Origin: Trematomus loennbergii
Taxonomy: Eukaryota; Chordata; Actinopteri; Perciformes; Nototheniidae
Reading direction: 5' to 3'
Assembly: GCA_012861695.1 (NCBI GenBank)
Contig: JAAOOA010000597.1
Location: 114,501 to 178,500 of the forward strand
DNA length: 64,000 bases
Below the pieces are notes generated by a model. That model was not told the DNA's origin. It made no database searches and was given only the letters and a program-made list of their open reading frames with translations. Shown piece by piece: positions 38,840-51,267 of the stretch (position 1 is its first letter; each line of letters opens with the position of its first letter). A program made the position numbers and the translations under genes.

Positions 38840-38902
38840 TGGTTTTATGCTGCTGCAACAAAAACATTTCCCAAATTGGGATTAATAAAGTCTTATCTGT
38901 AT
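38840..38902 (+). repeat. LINE-type 3' tail
   Basis: caaaaacatttcccaaattg followed by ggattaataaagtct, the same core as 6655-6695. Confidence 0.55.
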
Positions 38903-39149
38903 TTTATGTTAACCTGAAATCAGCAACCAGCCCATATCAAAATAATCACGATTCTGACGAGAAAACAGCCGTCAGGGTTTTACGTCCCTCTGCCACCAGG
39001 GGGCGCCAACATATATTAACAAATGCGATCAACAGTAGTGACTTTTTAAAAAAAAATTCTTCCGCTTAGTAACTTGAGGATGTTTATGTGCACAATTTTT
39101 GATTTGCGTGTTAGAGTGCTAGCATATGGTAATTAGCAATCTAATTTGT

Positions 39150-39910
39150 TCTGCTTTCACTTGTTCACTGGTTTCCTTTTCCCATTTCCTTTCCTTTCAC
39201 GTACCGTTTCCTCTTTCCCCTCCTGGTGTATTTTCTTCCGTTTCTGCCGTTCTGCTCTCCTTGTTTTCAACCTTATCTCCTTTCATTGTTTCCTTTCTCC
39301 TCTTCTAGTTTACTTCCCTTTACTTAACCCTTGTTTTTTCTCTTTTTACTGTCTCCTTTCCTGACCTTGTTTCCTCACCTTACTTCCCTTCTCACTGTTT
39401 TTGTTGTCCTCTTGCCTTTCATGGTTTCCTTACTTCCTCTGACTATCCTCCATCCTCTTCCTCATCTAGTTCACTTTTCTCTAATTTCACCAAATTCATT
39501 CCTCTCCATGTTTTTTTTTTTAATCTCTCCTCTTCTTGTTTCCTTTCCTCTCTTTTTCATTGCTTCCTTCTCTCTTTCCTTTCTTCAAATAGTTTCCTAT
39601 TTCTTCTGATAGTTTCCTATCCTCTCTTGGTTTCCTTTGTTCTGTTCCTCGCTCTTCGTGTCCTATTTTCCTTGTTTCCTTTCTCTCCTTTCCTTGTACC
39701 TTGTTTCCTTCTCTCACTCCCTATGGTTTCCTTTCCTTTGTTTATTTTTCTCCCACCCCCCTTGTTCTATTTCCCCTCTCCTCATCTTCTTTTACTTTTC
39801 CTCCCCTTGTATCCTTTCCTTTCTATTTTCCCCCTATCTCATCTCCTTGTTTCCTTCCCTTTCTCCTCTCCTTCCCTGCCTCCTCTCCTCACTTGCCTGT
39901 CTTCTTTCAT
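39150..39910 (+). repeat. Pyrimidine-only-like tract (about 760 bp)
   Basis: Almost continuous C/T sequence built of degenerate gtttcctttcctctc-like units of roughly 30-40 bp. Open frames rich in Phe/Ser/Leu on plus and Arg/Glu/Lys on minus are composition artefacts. Confidence 0.85.
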
Positions 39911-40708
39911 TGAATGAGCAGTATAGTAAAAATGGCAGCAGTGCATGCAGAGTGAAAAGCATCTCACAGCTGCTGACACATCGCAGAGAAGGAGACGAGT
40001 GTGGGAGGGTGAATGAAACACAAATGAAGCATGAAGTGTGCAGAGACAGAAGAAGAAAAAGAAGACGACTCCTGAGACGACAGAACGAACGACGCATTCA
40101 GGCAAAAAACGATTTCCCTCTGCAGCGCCACAAATGTCAGGGAACACTCGTTGCCTCGCTCGGTGACTCATCACGCCGCGAACACAACATGTGAGAGGAA
40201 GAGCGTGAGGCCTCGGGCTGACCTGACCATCAGGGAGCAGGGAGAACAACACAAACAACAACATGTGAAACTGCTGCCGGGAGCCTCTGAGCAAGGCAGT
40301 CCACCTGCACACTGCTGCAGGAGGAACAGACAGCTACACTTACACCTGCTGTGAGAAGTGACCACAGCGTGTTATTACTCGGCTTAGTCGAATACTCAAA
40401 TCTGATGGTCAATTTGGACATTCCAGGGATTGTTAATACCTGCTAACAGACCGTTGCTAAGGACAACAGACTGTTGCTAAGGAGGATGAAGGGTCTATGA
40501 GGAGTCATATTAATCCAGAGAAAGAAAACAGTGGAATAATTGTTCAATATTTATTTGTATATGTGTGGAAAGCACAACATTGATGGTGTTTATGGTGAAA
40601 ATATAACGTCAAACTAATAGAAAATAGCTCAAATAAAAAGATTAAAGGCAAGGGGTTAAAGTTAATGCATCTTACAAACAGTGACATTTTTCAAGAGTAG
40701 TTGTCTTT

Positions 40709-41330
40709 AGGCACGTTCACACCGCAGTACTTTTCCCACTTTAGTTCCGATATAGTTCCGAAATGTCGCGTTCACACCAAAAAAATCCGGAACTAAAATG
40801 AGTTCATGAGACCTTTTTTACCCCCTTTTCGTCCCTGCTAGAGAGCAGGGACTTTCGTGGGAGAAAAAGGTTCCTATTTCTGATTGGCTGGCGGATTGCA
40901 AACCACACCCCGTAATACTAATTTTAGCATTAGCCCAGCTTACAAACGCAGAGAGACTAACTTATGGCAACACAAAAGAAAACATGGGAGCGGTGGAGAT
41001 GAGGAGGTGTCGGCGTTCTGGCGATTTACTCTGAAGGCTTCAGTAGAAGCTGCTGGGAGTCCCAGCAGCTTATACTGAAGCCAGTCCCCAACTCCGGGGA
41101 CTTCCGGCCGGGGACTCCGGGTGGCAGTATACGCCGTGAAGTTGTTTGCGGCCTGCCAGTAACCCAAAGCAGAAGAAGAAGAAGTAACGTCAGCGGCTTC
41201 ATTTGCCTAATCCTCCCCAGGGATTCCGGTGTGAACGCGATCTGTACTTAGTTCATGAGAACTAAAGAGTTCTGATGAACTAAGTTCTGATGAACCTTTG
41301 TGGGAAAAGTACTGCGGTGTGAAAGCGCCT
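40709..41330 (+). mobile_element. PIF/Harbinger-like foldback element
   Basis: The left end is aggcacgttcacaccgcagt followed by acttttcccac. The right end read inverted is aggcgctttcacaccgcagt followed by acttttcccac: inverted repeats of about 31 bp with two or three mismatches. TTT flanks both sides (40706-40708 and 41331-41333), a possible 3-bp target duplication. A short interior frame near 41000-41078 (DEEVSAFW...ASVEAAG) resembles the start of the Myb/SANT-like protein of Harbinger elements, broken by frameshift. Confidence 0.7.
41036..41082. repeat. 47-bp near-perfect palindrome
   Basis: ggcttcagtagaagctgctg pairs with cagcagcttatactgaagcc around a short ggagtcc centre, with one mismatched pair. 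It lies inside the Harbinger-like element. Confidence 0.9.
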
Positions 41331-41805
41331 TTTGATGCTTTGCGGGCACACGGCCTAATTCCTTAACATTTCTTTATTTCTCCTCCAAGTTTTCAGAAAC
41401 ATCTCCAAGCAGGTTAAACACCGAGTCATCTTCACATACTTATGGTGAGTCAAATGTTCCTGTTGTTTTTTTTAAATCCCAAATTTCCCTCTGGGCAAAC
41501 CAACATCAAAACCCTACAGCCTGCTAGAGTGGCAAAATAAAACGTCTGGGCCATGCAAAAAAAGGTAAAGGTTTTTTTTCCCATTCAATTACCTGCAAGT
41601 ACATTTATACCAACCGAAGAACACATAATGATGGCTAATTTAATCAATCTCCATCATTATGGTTAAAAATGAATATTCATTAACCCTACCAATAGAGACC
41701 TGACATTTAATGAGAGATAATATATCTGCGTCTTTATGGACCATTTCTATGATGGAGAGAGAGGGGGGGGGGGGCATGTGGTAGTAATAGGCACATATTA
41801 GCAAT

Positions 41806-41885
41806 GTGGGGATTGCCCACAGTATTGAGTATGTAAGTCGCTTTGGATAAAGCGTCTAACAAGTGACATGTAATGTAATGTGATG
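41806..41885 (+). repeat. SINE 3' end
   Basis: gtggggattgcccacagtat followed by tgagtatgtaagtcgctttg is nearly identical to the 3' half of the SINE at 13051-13245. The tRNA-like head is missing. Confidence 0.8.
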
Positions 41886-42008
41886 TATGAAATATCAACA
41901 GACCACCAGGCCAATAAACTAGATTTGTGTTGTTTTTAGGATTTATTTATTTATTAATTTAAACCTGTATCTGTAATATGTCGTAGAGTACCTATAAAAT
42001 GTAATACA

Positions 42009-42045
<37 letters not shown>

Positions 42046-42604
42046 ATATTTTAAGATACAGTGAGGGCTGATACAAATTGAAAAGAAGATGCACATGCAC
42101 AACTCTTAAATGTAATTTTAATTTGACATTTACCAAATATTGCGCCACCCGTTTCAGGGAAAGTGCAGTGGGCCATAATGTGTGTTTATAAAATGTAAAT
42201 AATTGTACAGCCCTAAAACAATATACATTCATATTAAAGTAAAGCTGTTACACAGAAGCCAGCATGTACCTTTACATCAAAAAGCGGACCAAATCAATGG
42301 ACAGATTGTGATTGAACGGCTTCATTCGCAGGAGACTTTGAGGCGATTGAATACATCCTAATGATGGTGGACCTCGATTGATTTTCGGGTCACAGCTGGA
42401 GGAAGACGTGAGTGAGCATAGTTAACAGAAAGGAGAGCACCCAGAGTCTGACGATGACACGAGAAAACACCATAATCACACCAACAGAAAACACATGCTT
42501 CTTTAAACCCGGACCACTAAGGCTGAAATACCCCAGGTCTTTAAGTGTCATAAAAAAGTATAAAATGCTCAATGTACTTATACGTTGTTAATAATATGTT
42601 AATT

Positions 42605-43092
42605 CTCAGGTGTATATCAGTATTAAGTGTCTCTACTTTAAAGAGTCCTCTCCTGCTGATGTTCAGGTGTATATCAGTATTAAGTGTCTCTACTTTAAAG
42701 AGTCCTCTCCTGCTGATGTTCAGGTGTATATCAGTATGTAGTGTCTCTACTTTAAAGAGTCCTCTCCTGCTGATGTTCAGGTGTATATCAGTATGTAGTG
42801 TCTCTACTTTAAAGAGTCCTCTCCTGCTGATGTTCAGGTGTATATCAGTATCTAGTGTCTCTACTTTAAGAGTCCTCTCCTGCTGATGTTCAGGTGTATA
42901 TCAGTATGTAGTGTCTCTACTTTAAAGAGTCCTCTCCTGCTGATGTTCAGGTGTATATCAGTATGTAGTGTCTCTACTTTAAAGAGTCCTCTCCTGCTGA
43001 TGTTCAGGTGTATATCAGTATGTAGTGTCTCTACTTTAAAGAGTCCTCTCCTGCTGATGTTCAGATGTATATCAGTATGTAGTGTCTCTACT
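42605..43092 (-). repeat. 57-bp minisatellite array, about 8.5 copies
   Basis: Inverse orientation of the same unit as at 7592-8133. One unit has lost an A in the tttaaag run (near 42868). Spurious frames span it. Confidence 0.95.
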
Positions 43093-43480
43093 GTGACATG
43101 TCTTCATGCTTAATGTTCAAATAGCTCTTTATTTTTCTCATACTGTCTGTGCTGCAGCACCTCTTTTCACCCTCTGTCTGAAACCAGAGCCCAGTCTGCT
43201 CTGATTGGTTAGCTGGCCGGCTCTGTTGTGATTGGTCAACAGCTTAGAGATGTCCCAGCCCTTAGCATATCACGTATAATGTGTTGGAGCGCTAGCCAAT
43301 AGAAGCACGAGTGTTACAGAGTGATGTCGCGAGAAGTAAACAAAAGAGTCCAATGGAGGTGCTTCAGGCAGGGGGGGCAGGGGGTGATTTTAGCCTTTGC
43401 AGACCATTTACATGCACTAAAACTTATAGAAGACACTACAGGACAGGGAAGCCTCAAAAAGCAGAATAGAACCTCTTTAA
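42605..43480 (-). mobile_element. Family C element with 57-bp array (inverted, one end missing)
   Basis: The array occupies 42605-43092 (about 8.5 units, inverted relative to 7592). It is followed by ctctttatttttctcatact, gccggctctgttgtgattgg, and a terminus gaacctctttaa with TTAA at 43477-43480. The end beyond the array is absent. Confidence 0.85.
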
Positions 43481-44029
43481 GCTTGTGCCTGAAACAAAAT
43501 AAACCTTAATGTTTGCATGTGAAGCAAAATGATATCAAATGTTTTTCAGCATGACTCCGCTTGTCCTCCGTTGGAGATGAAACAAGCTGACCTTTAATCT
43601 TCACCTCTGCTCAGCTGATGATGAGCCGCCGCTGACTCCACAGCAGTCTGAAATTTCAGATTATTATCTGATCTCCACTCTGAGCGTTTTATTCCCACAT
43701 GGGTCAGGTTTATTCACATCGGGGCAGAACTACAACCTTTTTCTCGCAAGACAGAAATAAACCAAACGGACTGGAGCAGAAAGCTCTCACTGTGGGACTG
43801 TAAAGGTCAGGAGATATTGAAGACAAAAGAGACGTTTTACCAAAAGTTAATAACGCAAACATACAGAGGTTAATAGAAGTTTACAAGATATAAATCAATG
43901 ACTTTCGTGTTGATAAACTCATTAGTTAGATAACTTCGATTTCAGATGTAACCAAAGCTGTTCTAATTAAGTCCACCAGGCCAAGTTCACGTCAAACATT
44001 GACTGGTGACAAGTGTTTTATATCTAAAA
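43481..44029. other. Unassigned intronic sequence
   Basis: No exon or repeat recognised. Confidence 0.35.
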
Positions 44030-44345
44030 AACAGGTCTGAGTGAATTCTCAAGTCTTTTGGGAAAAGTTAGATTTCTGTCCCAAGTCACTGAAGACAGGT
44101 CTGAGTCAAGTCTCCCAAATAGAGGTTTTTCAAAGTCAGATCTAAAGACACTTGAGTAAAAGTCCAAGTCATGCTTTTACTAAGAGGCAAGTCTTAGTAA
44201 AAGTCACTGGACACTAGATATTTACAACAGAGCTAAATAGAGTTATGAGAGGAATCAAAGTCACGTCCCCAGTCATTTACAAAATATATAATGTTTGTCT
44301 CTAATCACTGGAGAGAGGTTTCAAGTATTTAGGGACAGTTTTAAC
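44030..44345. repeat. Degenerate AAGTC-rich repeat, left block
   Basis: Recurring words caagtc, agtcactg, gagtcaagtctc and aagacaggtctgagt at irregular 20-45 bp spacing. Continues in kind at 45830-46870. Confidence 0.6.
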
Positions 44346-44523
44346 GTCTTACTTCAAAAACCCAATCAGCTCGAATGGGATCTTCAACAGTCGTTGGGCA
44401 CAACAATCAAGCTTTAATTCTGGAAAGTTAGTCCGTTGCGGCAATATTAAAATAGCCTTATCTCACTCGGTGAACATCTTCACAGACAACAGAGTAGTCT
44501 GAACACGACAATAGATAATTGAG

Positions 44524-45021
44524 TCTAACCCCTAGATTCCACGGGTCGCGGCGTTTGCAAAAGATCGCGGCCATTCTAGTCAATGGGTGCTATTCCACCA
44601 GACGCGCCGCGCTACGGCTCAGAAGCGTCCCAGAAGCGTGGCTCCGCTCAAAATAGGATTCAAGTCTATTTTTCGACACGACGCGAGGCGTTGCAGAGCG
44701 CCGGCAGGAAGTGGACCGGTCTGCAAAATTAGTTTATTTTGGGGATGGGGATAGGGTCTGCCAGACCCCTCCGTAGTCTTTCAAGTAGGAGGAATGTGTA
44801 ACTGGAATATTACAGTTATTATTAACTTTGTCTGCACAAAGTAGCCTGTCCAGGAAATATGCCGTAATCAACAAAAACTGCGAGTCGGCAGGCAAGACGC
44901 TCCCCTTCTGAAATGCTTCTGAAACGCGCCCGGTAGGGTATGACACCGGAGGAGGCCGGACCAAAACCGCGGCGCAGCCGTGACGCGACTCAGACGGACC
45001 CGGTGGAATCGAGGGGTTAGA
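44524..45021. mobile_element. MITE with TCTAACCCCT inverted ends
   Basis: The left end is tctaacccctagattccacg followed by ggtcgcg. The right end inverted is tctaacccctcgattccacc followed by gggtcc. The interior is G/C-rich. The element interrupts the AAGTC-rich region. No target duplication was settled. Confidence 0.75.
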
Positions 45022-45239
45022 CGAGCTCTAAATGTAGTCTCAAGTCAATGAAGACAAGTCTTATCTGACTCTCTGTAAGAAAAAACATTTTCCAAAACTC
45101 TGCAAGAAGGAATATATTCCACTGCGTTACCCAGATTTCTTTTGGGCATTTATTACATTGTTGTATTCCATTTTGTCTATTTTAGCAATTTATTTAGATT
45201 TGTAGACTCGCTTCTCACATGATGTTCTCATAACTTTAT

Positions 45240-45830
45240 TAAATTGCATAACAGAGATATTACATTTCAAATATTACTATGTAAAATCCAGATAAAAACA
45301 CTGAGTCAGTAGGTATATCATACACACACACCTGTCTGCTTATAGTGCGACAGGTTTCAATAAGAGCGCAGATTATCAATAAATGAATGCAGTACAAATT
45401 GAGCCCATCAAAATGAGCATAACTCACAAAAAGCTTTATTGACCCTGACAAAGAAACACTGGGGACGATGGCTTCAGACGGCTTAACGAGCTCGTTATTA
45501 TCAGACACACACTAATGAATCGCAGCTGCAATCAGCAAATTCCCCACCATTGAATTCCATTACCCGCCCCTCCCCCATCTGTCCTTTCTCTCGGAGAGAA
45601 ATCAAATTTGTTAGCCAACAACAGAGCCATCAGGTAATCAGCGTTGGAAGCCTCCGGATTACATTCATTAAATAAAGCGGTCTCAACCTCACATTCATTC
45701 AGGACGTAGAGATGATACGAGGCTGGCGATTGGATGCTTAATGAGACATACAGGACTGATTGTGATTGGCTGGGATTGGACGGGAGACATGCAGGGAAAT
45801 CACCTGCAATTAATGGACAGGTAAGATTAG
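45240..45830. other. Complex non-repetitive intronic block
   Basis: Non-repetitive sequence between the AAGTC tracts; includes caggtaatcagcgttgg and ttcattaaataaagcgg. Possible conserved non-coding element; unproven. Confidence 0.25.
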
Positions 45831-46870
45831 GTTAAGGTCAAGAAAGATGTTTCTGGTCAGATTGAAGACAAGTCCCAAGACTGGAAAAAAACGTTGTACA
45901 TTTTAGAGGCATTTGAGTCCATTCTCAGGTCATTAGAGACTATATTTATCTCATTTGATTCAAGTCAAGGAACAAAAATAAATCCAGATTCTAACGATAA
46001 AGTCTTCATTGGTCGAATCAACAATAGCTACTGGTTAGTTGTTGGCGTCCGGCTCTTCCAACAATACACCAAAGTCTTTTATCAGGTCACAAAATAAATC
46101 TCCAGTAACTTTCTGATGTCAAATTCGAAGTCTGAGAAGTCAGGGAATAAAAAAATGTATTTAACAAATGTGAGTCAAGTCAATGTTTATTTAAAGCGGG
46201 TTTAAGATAACACGAATCAAGTCTCGAGTCACTAGAAGGCAGTCATACTTCACAACTTCAACTTCAGAGAAGTCAAGTTTCAAATAATTTCAGACAGGTC
46301 GACTTGACAAAGACATTTCTTAAGAGCAAATCAAGTCTCAAGTACTTAAAGACAAGTTAGATTAAAGTATTTTGGGACAATACTCAAGAAATATAAAACA
46401 AGTCCAAGTCAAGTATCTGGTAATTTAAGACTTGTTTTATATGTCAGGGAACTAGAAGGAAATGTCAAGTAATTTGAGACGTGTCTTAGGTTATTTAACA
46501 AGTCCAAAGTCATGCCAAGTTAAGATTAAAGTTGTCAGACAAGTTTTGAGCAATTTGAATCAAGACCAAGTCAAGTCTCTGGTCATTTTAGACTCCATGA
46601 GTACATATGTGTGTTTACTCAGGTCACCAGAGACAATGATATTCAAGTCATTTGATTAAAGTCTCAGGTTACCTGATCCAAAGTTGTATGTAATTAAAAT
46701 AAAAGTCAAGTCTCTGGTGCTTTTAGACTAGTTGTATGTCCTATGAGTATAGTGTTGTCTGTGAGTGTTGTCTCAGTTCACTAGAGATACGTTTAAATTA
46801 ACATTCAAGTCCTTTGAGATAAGTCCAGGTCAATTCTCCAAAATAATGAGACCACTGAAGTCATCGGAGA
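45831..46870. repeat. Degenerate AAGTC-rich repeat, right block
   Basis: Many imperfect copies of (t)caagtctc(a/t)agtca(t/c)t and gagac(a)agt words over about 1 kb. Unit boundaries have decayed. No open frame of note. Confidence 0.65.
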
Positions 46871-47829
46871 CGGTCTAAATTGAGTCTTGGTTCATTTGAG
46901 TCACAACGCATTAAAGGTCAGCTTTTTAAGTAACAATCCTTTCAGAATAAAAACCCTTCAAGAGCAACACATGTCCTTCCAACTTTCTGCATCAACTCTC
47001 AAAAAAAAGTCCAAGAATAGCCGACAATTTACCAAATTAACTCCACAGATTGGAGCTACTGAACCTTGACTTCTTCCTTCTGTAAAAAGCACTTTAGGAT
47101 GCTTTTACTTGAAGCTTTGAAAGGATTCAGAAAGATAGACGGAGCTCCTGAACAGCATCGGACTGAACACTAACGTCAATATTTCCTGTCATTTACATTA
47201 GAGAGTATATTTTCATGCTCGTCTCATGTTCTTCACCTGCTTTTCCTTTTGTCCCACAGATTAAGTGTTTACTCCCCGATATGAACCATCTGTTAGCACC
47301 GAGTGGTGTGACGTCAGGAGGCAACACTTCAGAGAGAGAAAACCTGCCTTTCACACGTCTTCAGACTGTGCAAAGATCAGACGCCTGAAAGCTAGCTGAA
47401 ACATTTCTGGAGAGCTTTCTCTGAAACTCACACTGCAGGAACAGACGTGGGAAGATTCTCTCTTTCTCAACCTAGGAACGTTTTGAATCATCAAGCAGGA
47501 TTATAATGTTTTCTGCTGATCTTCATCACCTCATTCTGTCACAAACACAAAGAAGTAAATCAGAGGAATCAGAGAAAGAAACCGGGAGCTAAGAGAATCA
47601 GAGACCGAGACGATGAAGAGCTGCAGGAATCAAAAAATGCTTCACATCAAAGTTTGACTTCACAACGTCCTTTTTCTAGAAAGTCTAAAACATGAAATAA
47701 CTTTTTCAAAAGGCTTTATAACCTTCACATACGACACGCGTTATCAAAGCAATATTACGATTATGAAACGAAATAAATGAGTTTAAAAAATCAAATAAAA
47801 ATACAAATTCAATGTGACTCAAAGGACTC
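46871..47829. other. Unassigned intronic sequence
   Basis: No exon or clear repeat recognised. Confidence 0.35.
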
Positions 47830-48228
47830 TCTACTTGAAAGAGTCCTCTCCTGCTGATGTTCAGGTGTATATCAGTATGTAGTGTCTCTACTTTAAAGAG
47901 TCCTCTCCTGCTGATGTTCAGGTGTATATCAGTATGTAGTGTCTCTAATTTAAAGAGTCCTCTCCTGCTGATGTTCAGGTGTATATCATATGTAGTGTCT
48001 CTACTTTAAAGAGTCCTCTCCTGCTGATGTTCAGGTGTATATCAGTATGTAGTGTCTCTACTTTAAAGAGTCCTCTCCTGCTGATGTTCAGGTGTATATC
48101 AGTATGTAGTGTCTCTACTTTAAAGAGTCCTCTCCTGCTGATGTTCAGGTGTAATCAGTATGTAGTGTCTCTACTTTAAAGAGTCCTCTCTGCTGAAGTT
48201 CAGGTGTATATCAGTATGTAGTGTCTCT
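47830..48228 (-). repeat. 57-bp minisatellite array, about 7 copies
   Basis: Inverse orientation. Several units have single-base losses (tatcatatg, gtgtaatcag, tctctgctg). Confidence 0.95.
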
Positions 48229-48455
48229 ACATGTCTCCATGCTTTAATGTTCAAACAGCTCTTTATTTTTCTCATTCTGCAGCACCTCTTTTCACCCTCT
48301 GTCTGAAACCAGAGCCCAGTCTGCTCTGATTGGTTAGCTGGCCGGCTCTGTTGTGATTGGTCAACACGCTTATAGATGTCCCGCCCCTTAGCCTATCACG
48401 TACAATGTGTTGGAGCGCTAGCCAATAGAAGTGCAAGTGTTACAAAGTGATGTCC
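47830..48455 (-). mobile_element. Family C element with 57-bp array (inverted, truncated)
   Basis: The array at 47830-48228 (about 7 units) is followed by ctctttatttttctcattct, cagcacctcttttcaccctc and ggccggctctgttgtgattg as at 42605-43480. It breaks off near 48455 before the TTAA terminus. Confidence 0.8.
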
Positions 48456-48769
48456 TATGTTCTGGAAGACTTTTAGTTCTATAAAGTATCTGACATTATT
48501 CTTCCACCAAAGCATTTAGATATTAATATATACACCAATGTTTTCCTATTTGATTGAAATACATTTCAACTTGAGGATTTTAAAGTACTTTTTTTGTACT
48601 TCCTCCAACAATGGAAACCACTCGCATTAACGCGGATGAACTTTTCTTCTTCTATGGTTTGAGGCACTTCTTGTCCTCCTTCTGACACTTTATACAGGAC
48701 GATATAGGAAAAAGGCTCCCTCTGTTTTCATTCCTCCCTCTGTTATTTCTCACCTCTTCTTATTCGGTG

Positions 48770-49030
48770 TTTTGGCTGCGGCTGCTGGAGCTCATAAACC
48801 GAGACGCTGGCTCTCCCACGCAGAGATGGAAATATATAACGCAGCCGTGTCGCAGCGACGCGTCCTCCTGAAGCGCGAGTCCAGGCTCACACTGTGTGAT
48901 ACTGTGTGAAATGGATGTGCAAATATTATGCAAATGCACCAGGAGCATATCACACAGTTTCAGATGGAGGATCTCACCTCTGACCCCTCCGAGCGAGAAA
49001 GAGAGCTTTATCAAAAACAGAAAGCTGTGA
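48770..49030. promoter_or_regulatory. Candidate regulatory block with paired octamer sites
   Basis: GTGCAAAT (48917-48924) and ATGCAAAT (48928-48935) lie 3 bp apart in the same direction, matching POU-factor octamers. They sit between a perfect 11-bp inverted repeat, actgtgtgata (48891-48901) and tatcacacagt (48948-48958). Sequence around is complex and not repetitive. Function is inferred only. Confidence 0.3.
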
Positions 49031-49189
49031 TTATCTCTTCCTAGCACAAAGGGATATTGGAACATTTATAGATGATTTTGAATATAGATTATTCAGCTAC
49101 CTACTAGTAATGTCACATCTCACTAAAAAGAGCCCGTGGAAAATCAAACTGCAGAATTTCATTTGATCATTTTTGCACAAAACACAACA

Positions 49190-49400
49190 TTGAAAAGTAC
49201 ATTTACTTTTTGAGTTATTTGTACTTTGCTTGAGTATTTTCATTTGACTTTGTAATCCACTACTTATGCCTGCGATGTAGCGGAGTATAAAGTACAATAT
49301 TTATCATGACTGCATTTTCTATAGCTCTTACTTTGGAACAAGCTACTTTTCACTCCACTACATTGGCATTAGTTAGTTCAGATTACACTTACTCAAGATG
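49190..49400. repeat. Interspersed repeat, 'TACTTGAGTATTT' type
   Basis: aagtacatttactttttgag, gcttgagtattttcatttg and cactccactacattgg are hallmarks of a very common fish repeat. Confidence 0.6.
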
Positions 49401-49623
49401 TTGTGTTGTTTTCCCTCCGAAGTGTTGAGAAATGTATGTTATGTAAAGATTAATATAATTCAGTTATATTTTATTACCCAAAAGTATATTAAGCATTGAA
49501 ACGAGTTCCACCTCAAAGGAAGTACAGTTTACAAACAAATACATTCATTATACTGGTTGTTTAACATGATTTAAAACTGACTTCACTTTTGATACTTTGG
49601 ATTTGTTTGGACTGTGCGCTGCT

Positions 49624-49941
49624 TTCAGACAGAGGGTGAAAAGAGGTGCTGCAGCACAGGTTGTACGAGAAAAATAAAGAGCTTTTTGAACATTAAAGCA
49701 TGGAGACATGTCCCAGTAGAGACACTACATACTGATATACACCTGAACATCAGCAGGAGAGGACTCTTTAAAGTAGAGACACTACATACTGATATACACC
49801 TGGACATCAGCAGGAGAGGACTCTTTAAAGTAGAGACACTACATACTGATATACATCTGAACATCAGCAGGAGAGGACTCTTTAAAGTAGAGACACTACA
49901 TACTGATAACACCTGAACATCAGCAGGAGAGGACTCCTTAA
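49624..49941 (+). mobile_element. Family C fragment with four 57-bp units
   Basis: ttcagacagagggtgaaaag then aggtgctgcagcacagg and aaaataaagagctttttgaa lead into four 57-bp units at 49714-49941. Both element termini are missing. Confidence 0.85.
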
Positions 49942-51267
49942 ACAGAGCAGTGTCATTGCAAAGTGAAGTCCAGAAAAATGTCTAAAACAGCGTTTACACT
50001 TAAGCTGATATCGGGTTTTTTAGGCCTCGTTTGCACGCTAATATAAGTTTTGCTGCGTCACCTGCCAATCTACAGTAAATGTTCCCGTTATCTCTGTATT
50101 CGTCCCACTTGAGTTGCAAATGTTGCATCTAGAAGGATTTCATTTCATTAGAATGCTCTTATGTAAAGAGTTTCACTTAGTAACCTTTGTAATATGTTCC
50201 CTTAACCGAAATTTTGCAACGGACCATAACCCACCTCCTGCTGTTAGTGCCTGATATCCGTCAGAGTCGTGGCTGCAGCTGGAGGTTGTGACAGCTCGGG
50301 AGGAAAAATCTGCATCAGCAAAATCTGGCTAACCCCCTTTTCTTCCTCCTCTCCCCCCCCCTTCCAGAGGCATCTCCAGCTAATTTTAGATAAGCGATGT
50401 TTGTTGGGCCTTTTCTGTCCTCATTACGCGGGCCAGGCTCCAACACATACACATGAATCACAGCGCTCATCACTAATTTAACGCCGTTGGAGTTTGTTTT
50501 CTGCCGTGCACAGCAACACGCCGCCTCCATACGCAGTTTGTGAGTCTGCAAGTGCCAGAAAAAAGAGGCGGCAACAGCTGGGATCGACTTATTTATGTCA
50601 ACGATAAACATCTATCTGAAAAACGTTCTCGTGCTGATGAAGAGCTGGAGACTGAACACGTTTTCACTCCAACATTGAGCAATATCTTTTTTATTTAAAG
50701 GCTTCCAGTCAGGTCTCTCTCTCAACCCACAAAGGACTCTTGACTAAAACCATAAAAAAAATAAGGAAAATTCAAGGATGAGAAAATGACGGTGCAATGT
50801 TTCTGGAATGTTATATTTCCTCTACTTTATCATTGTATGCGGTTTAAAAAAAAACAGATCAGTAGATTGATGACTCTTTTAGTACTGATTGAAAGCGATG
50901 GATTGTGTCATTATACTGAATTCCTCAAGACGATAGAGGAAATGTTTGAGTTTGCATCAAAGTGAAAAAGAAAAGAAACTGATCAGAAAACAGGGAGATC
51001 CTTAGAAAACATGATTAAATCCAAACCACAAAATCTGAATTATGATCAGTTTCAAGTGCCAAAAGCTTTCCTATGGAGGAGGATTAGGTGTTTTTTTTAT
51101 CCATCAAGAATTGAATTTTCAGAATACTGAGAACAAAATAACTATCTACAACCATTTTTTCAGAATAATTGCAGAATTCAGAATTGTTTCATACAGTATA
51201 ACTCAAAAATAAATGTGGGCTTTTGGCCCCAAACCACTGCCGTACTTTCCCCATCACACTTATCTTA
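49942..51267. other. Unassigned intronic sequence
   Basis: No exon recognised. A short C run lies at 50352-50361. 50230-50560 is G/C-richer and non-repetitive. Confidence 0.35.

Noticed and set aside
39126..40312. Several hydrophobic frames suggesting membrane proteins
   Set aside because: They follow the C/T-only composition of the tract, which forces Phe, Ser, Leu and Pro. No start context, splice sites or recognisable domain.
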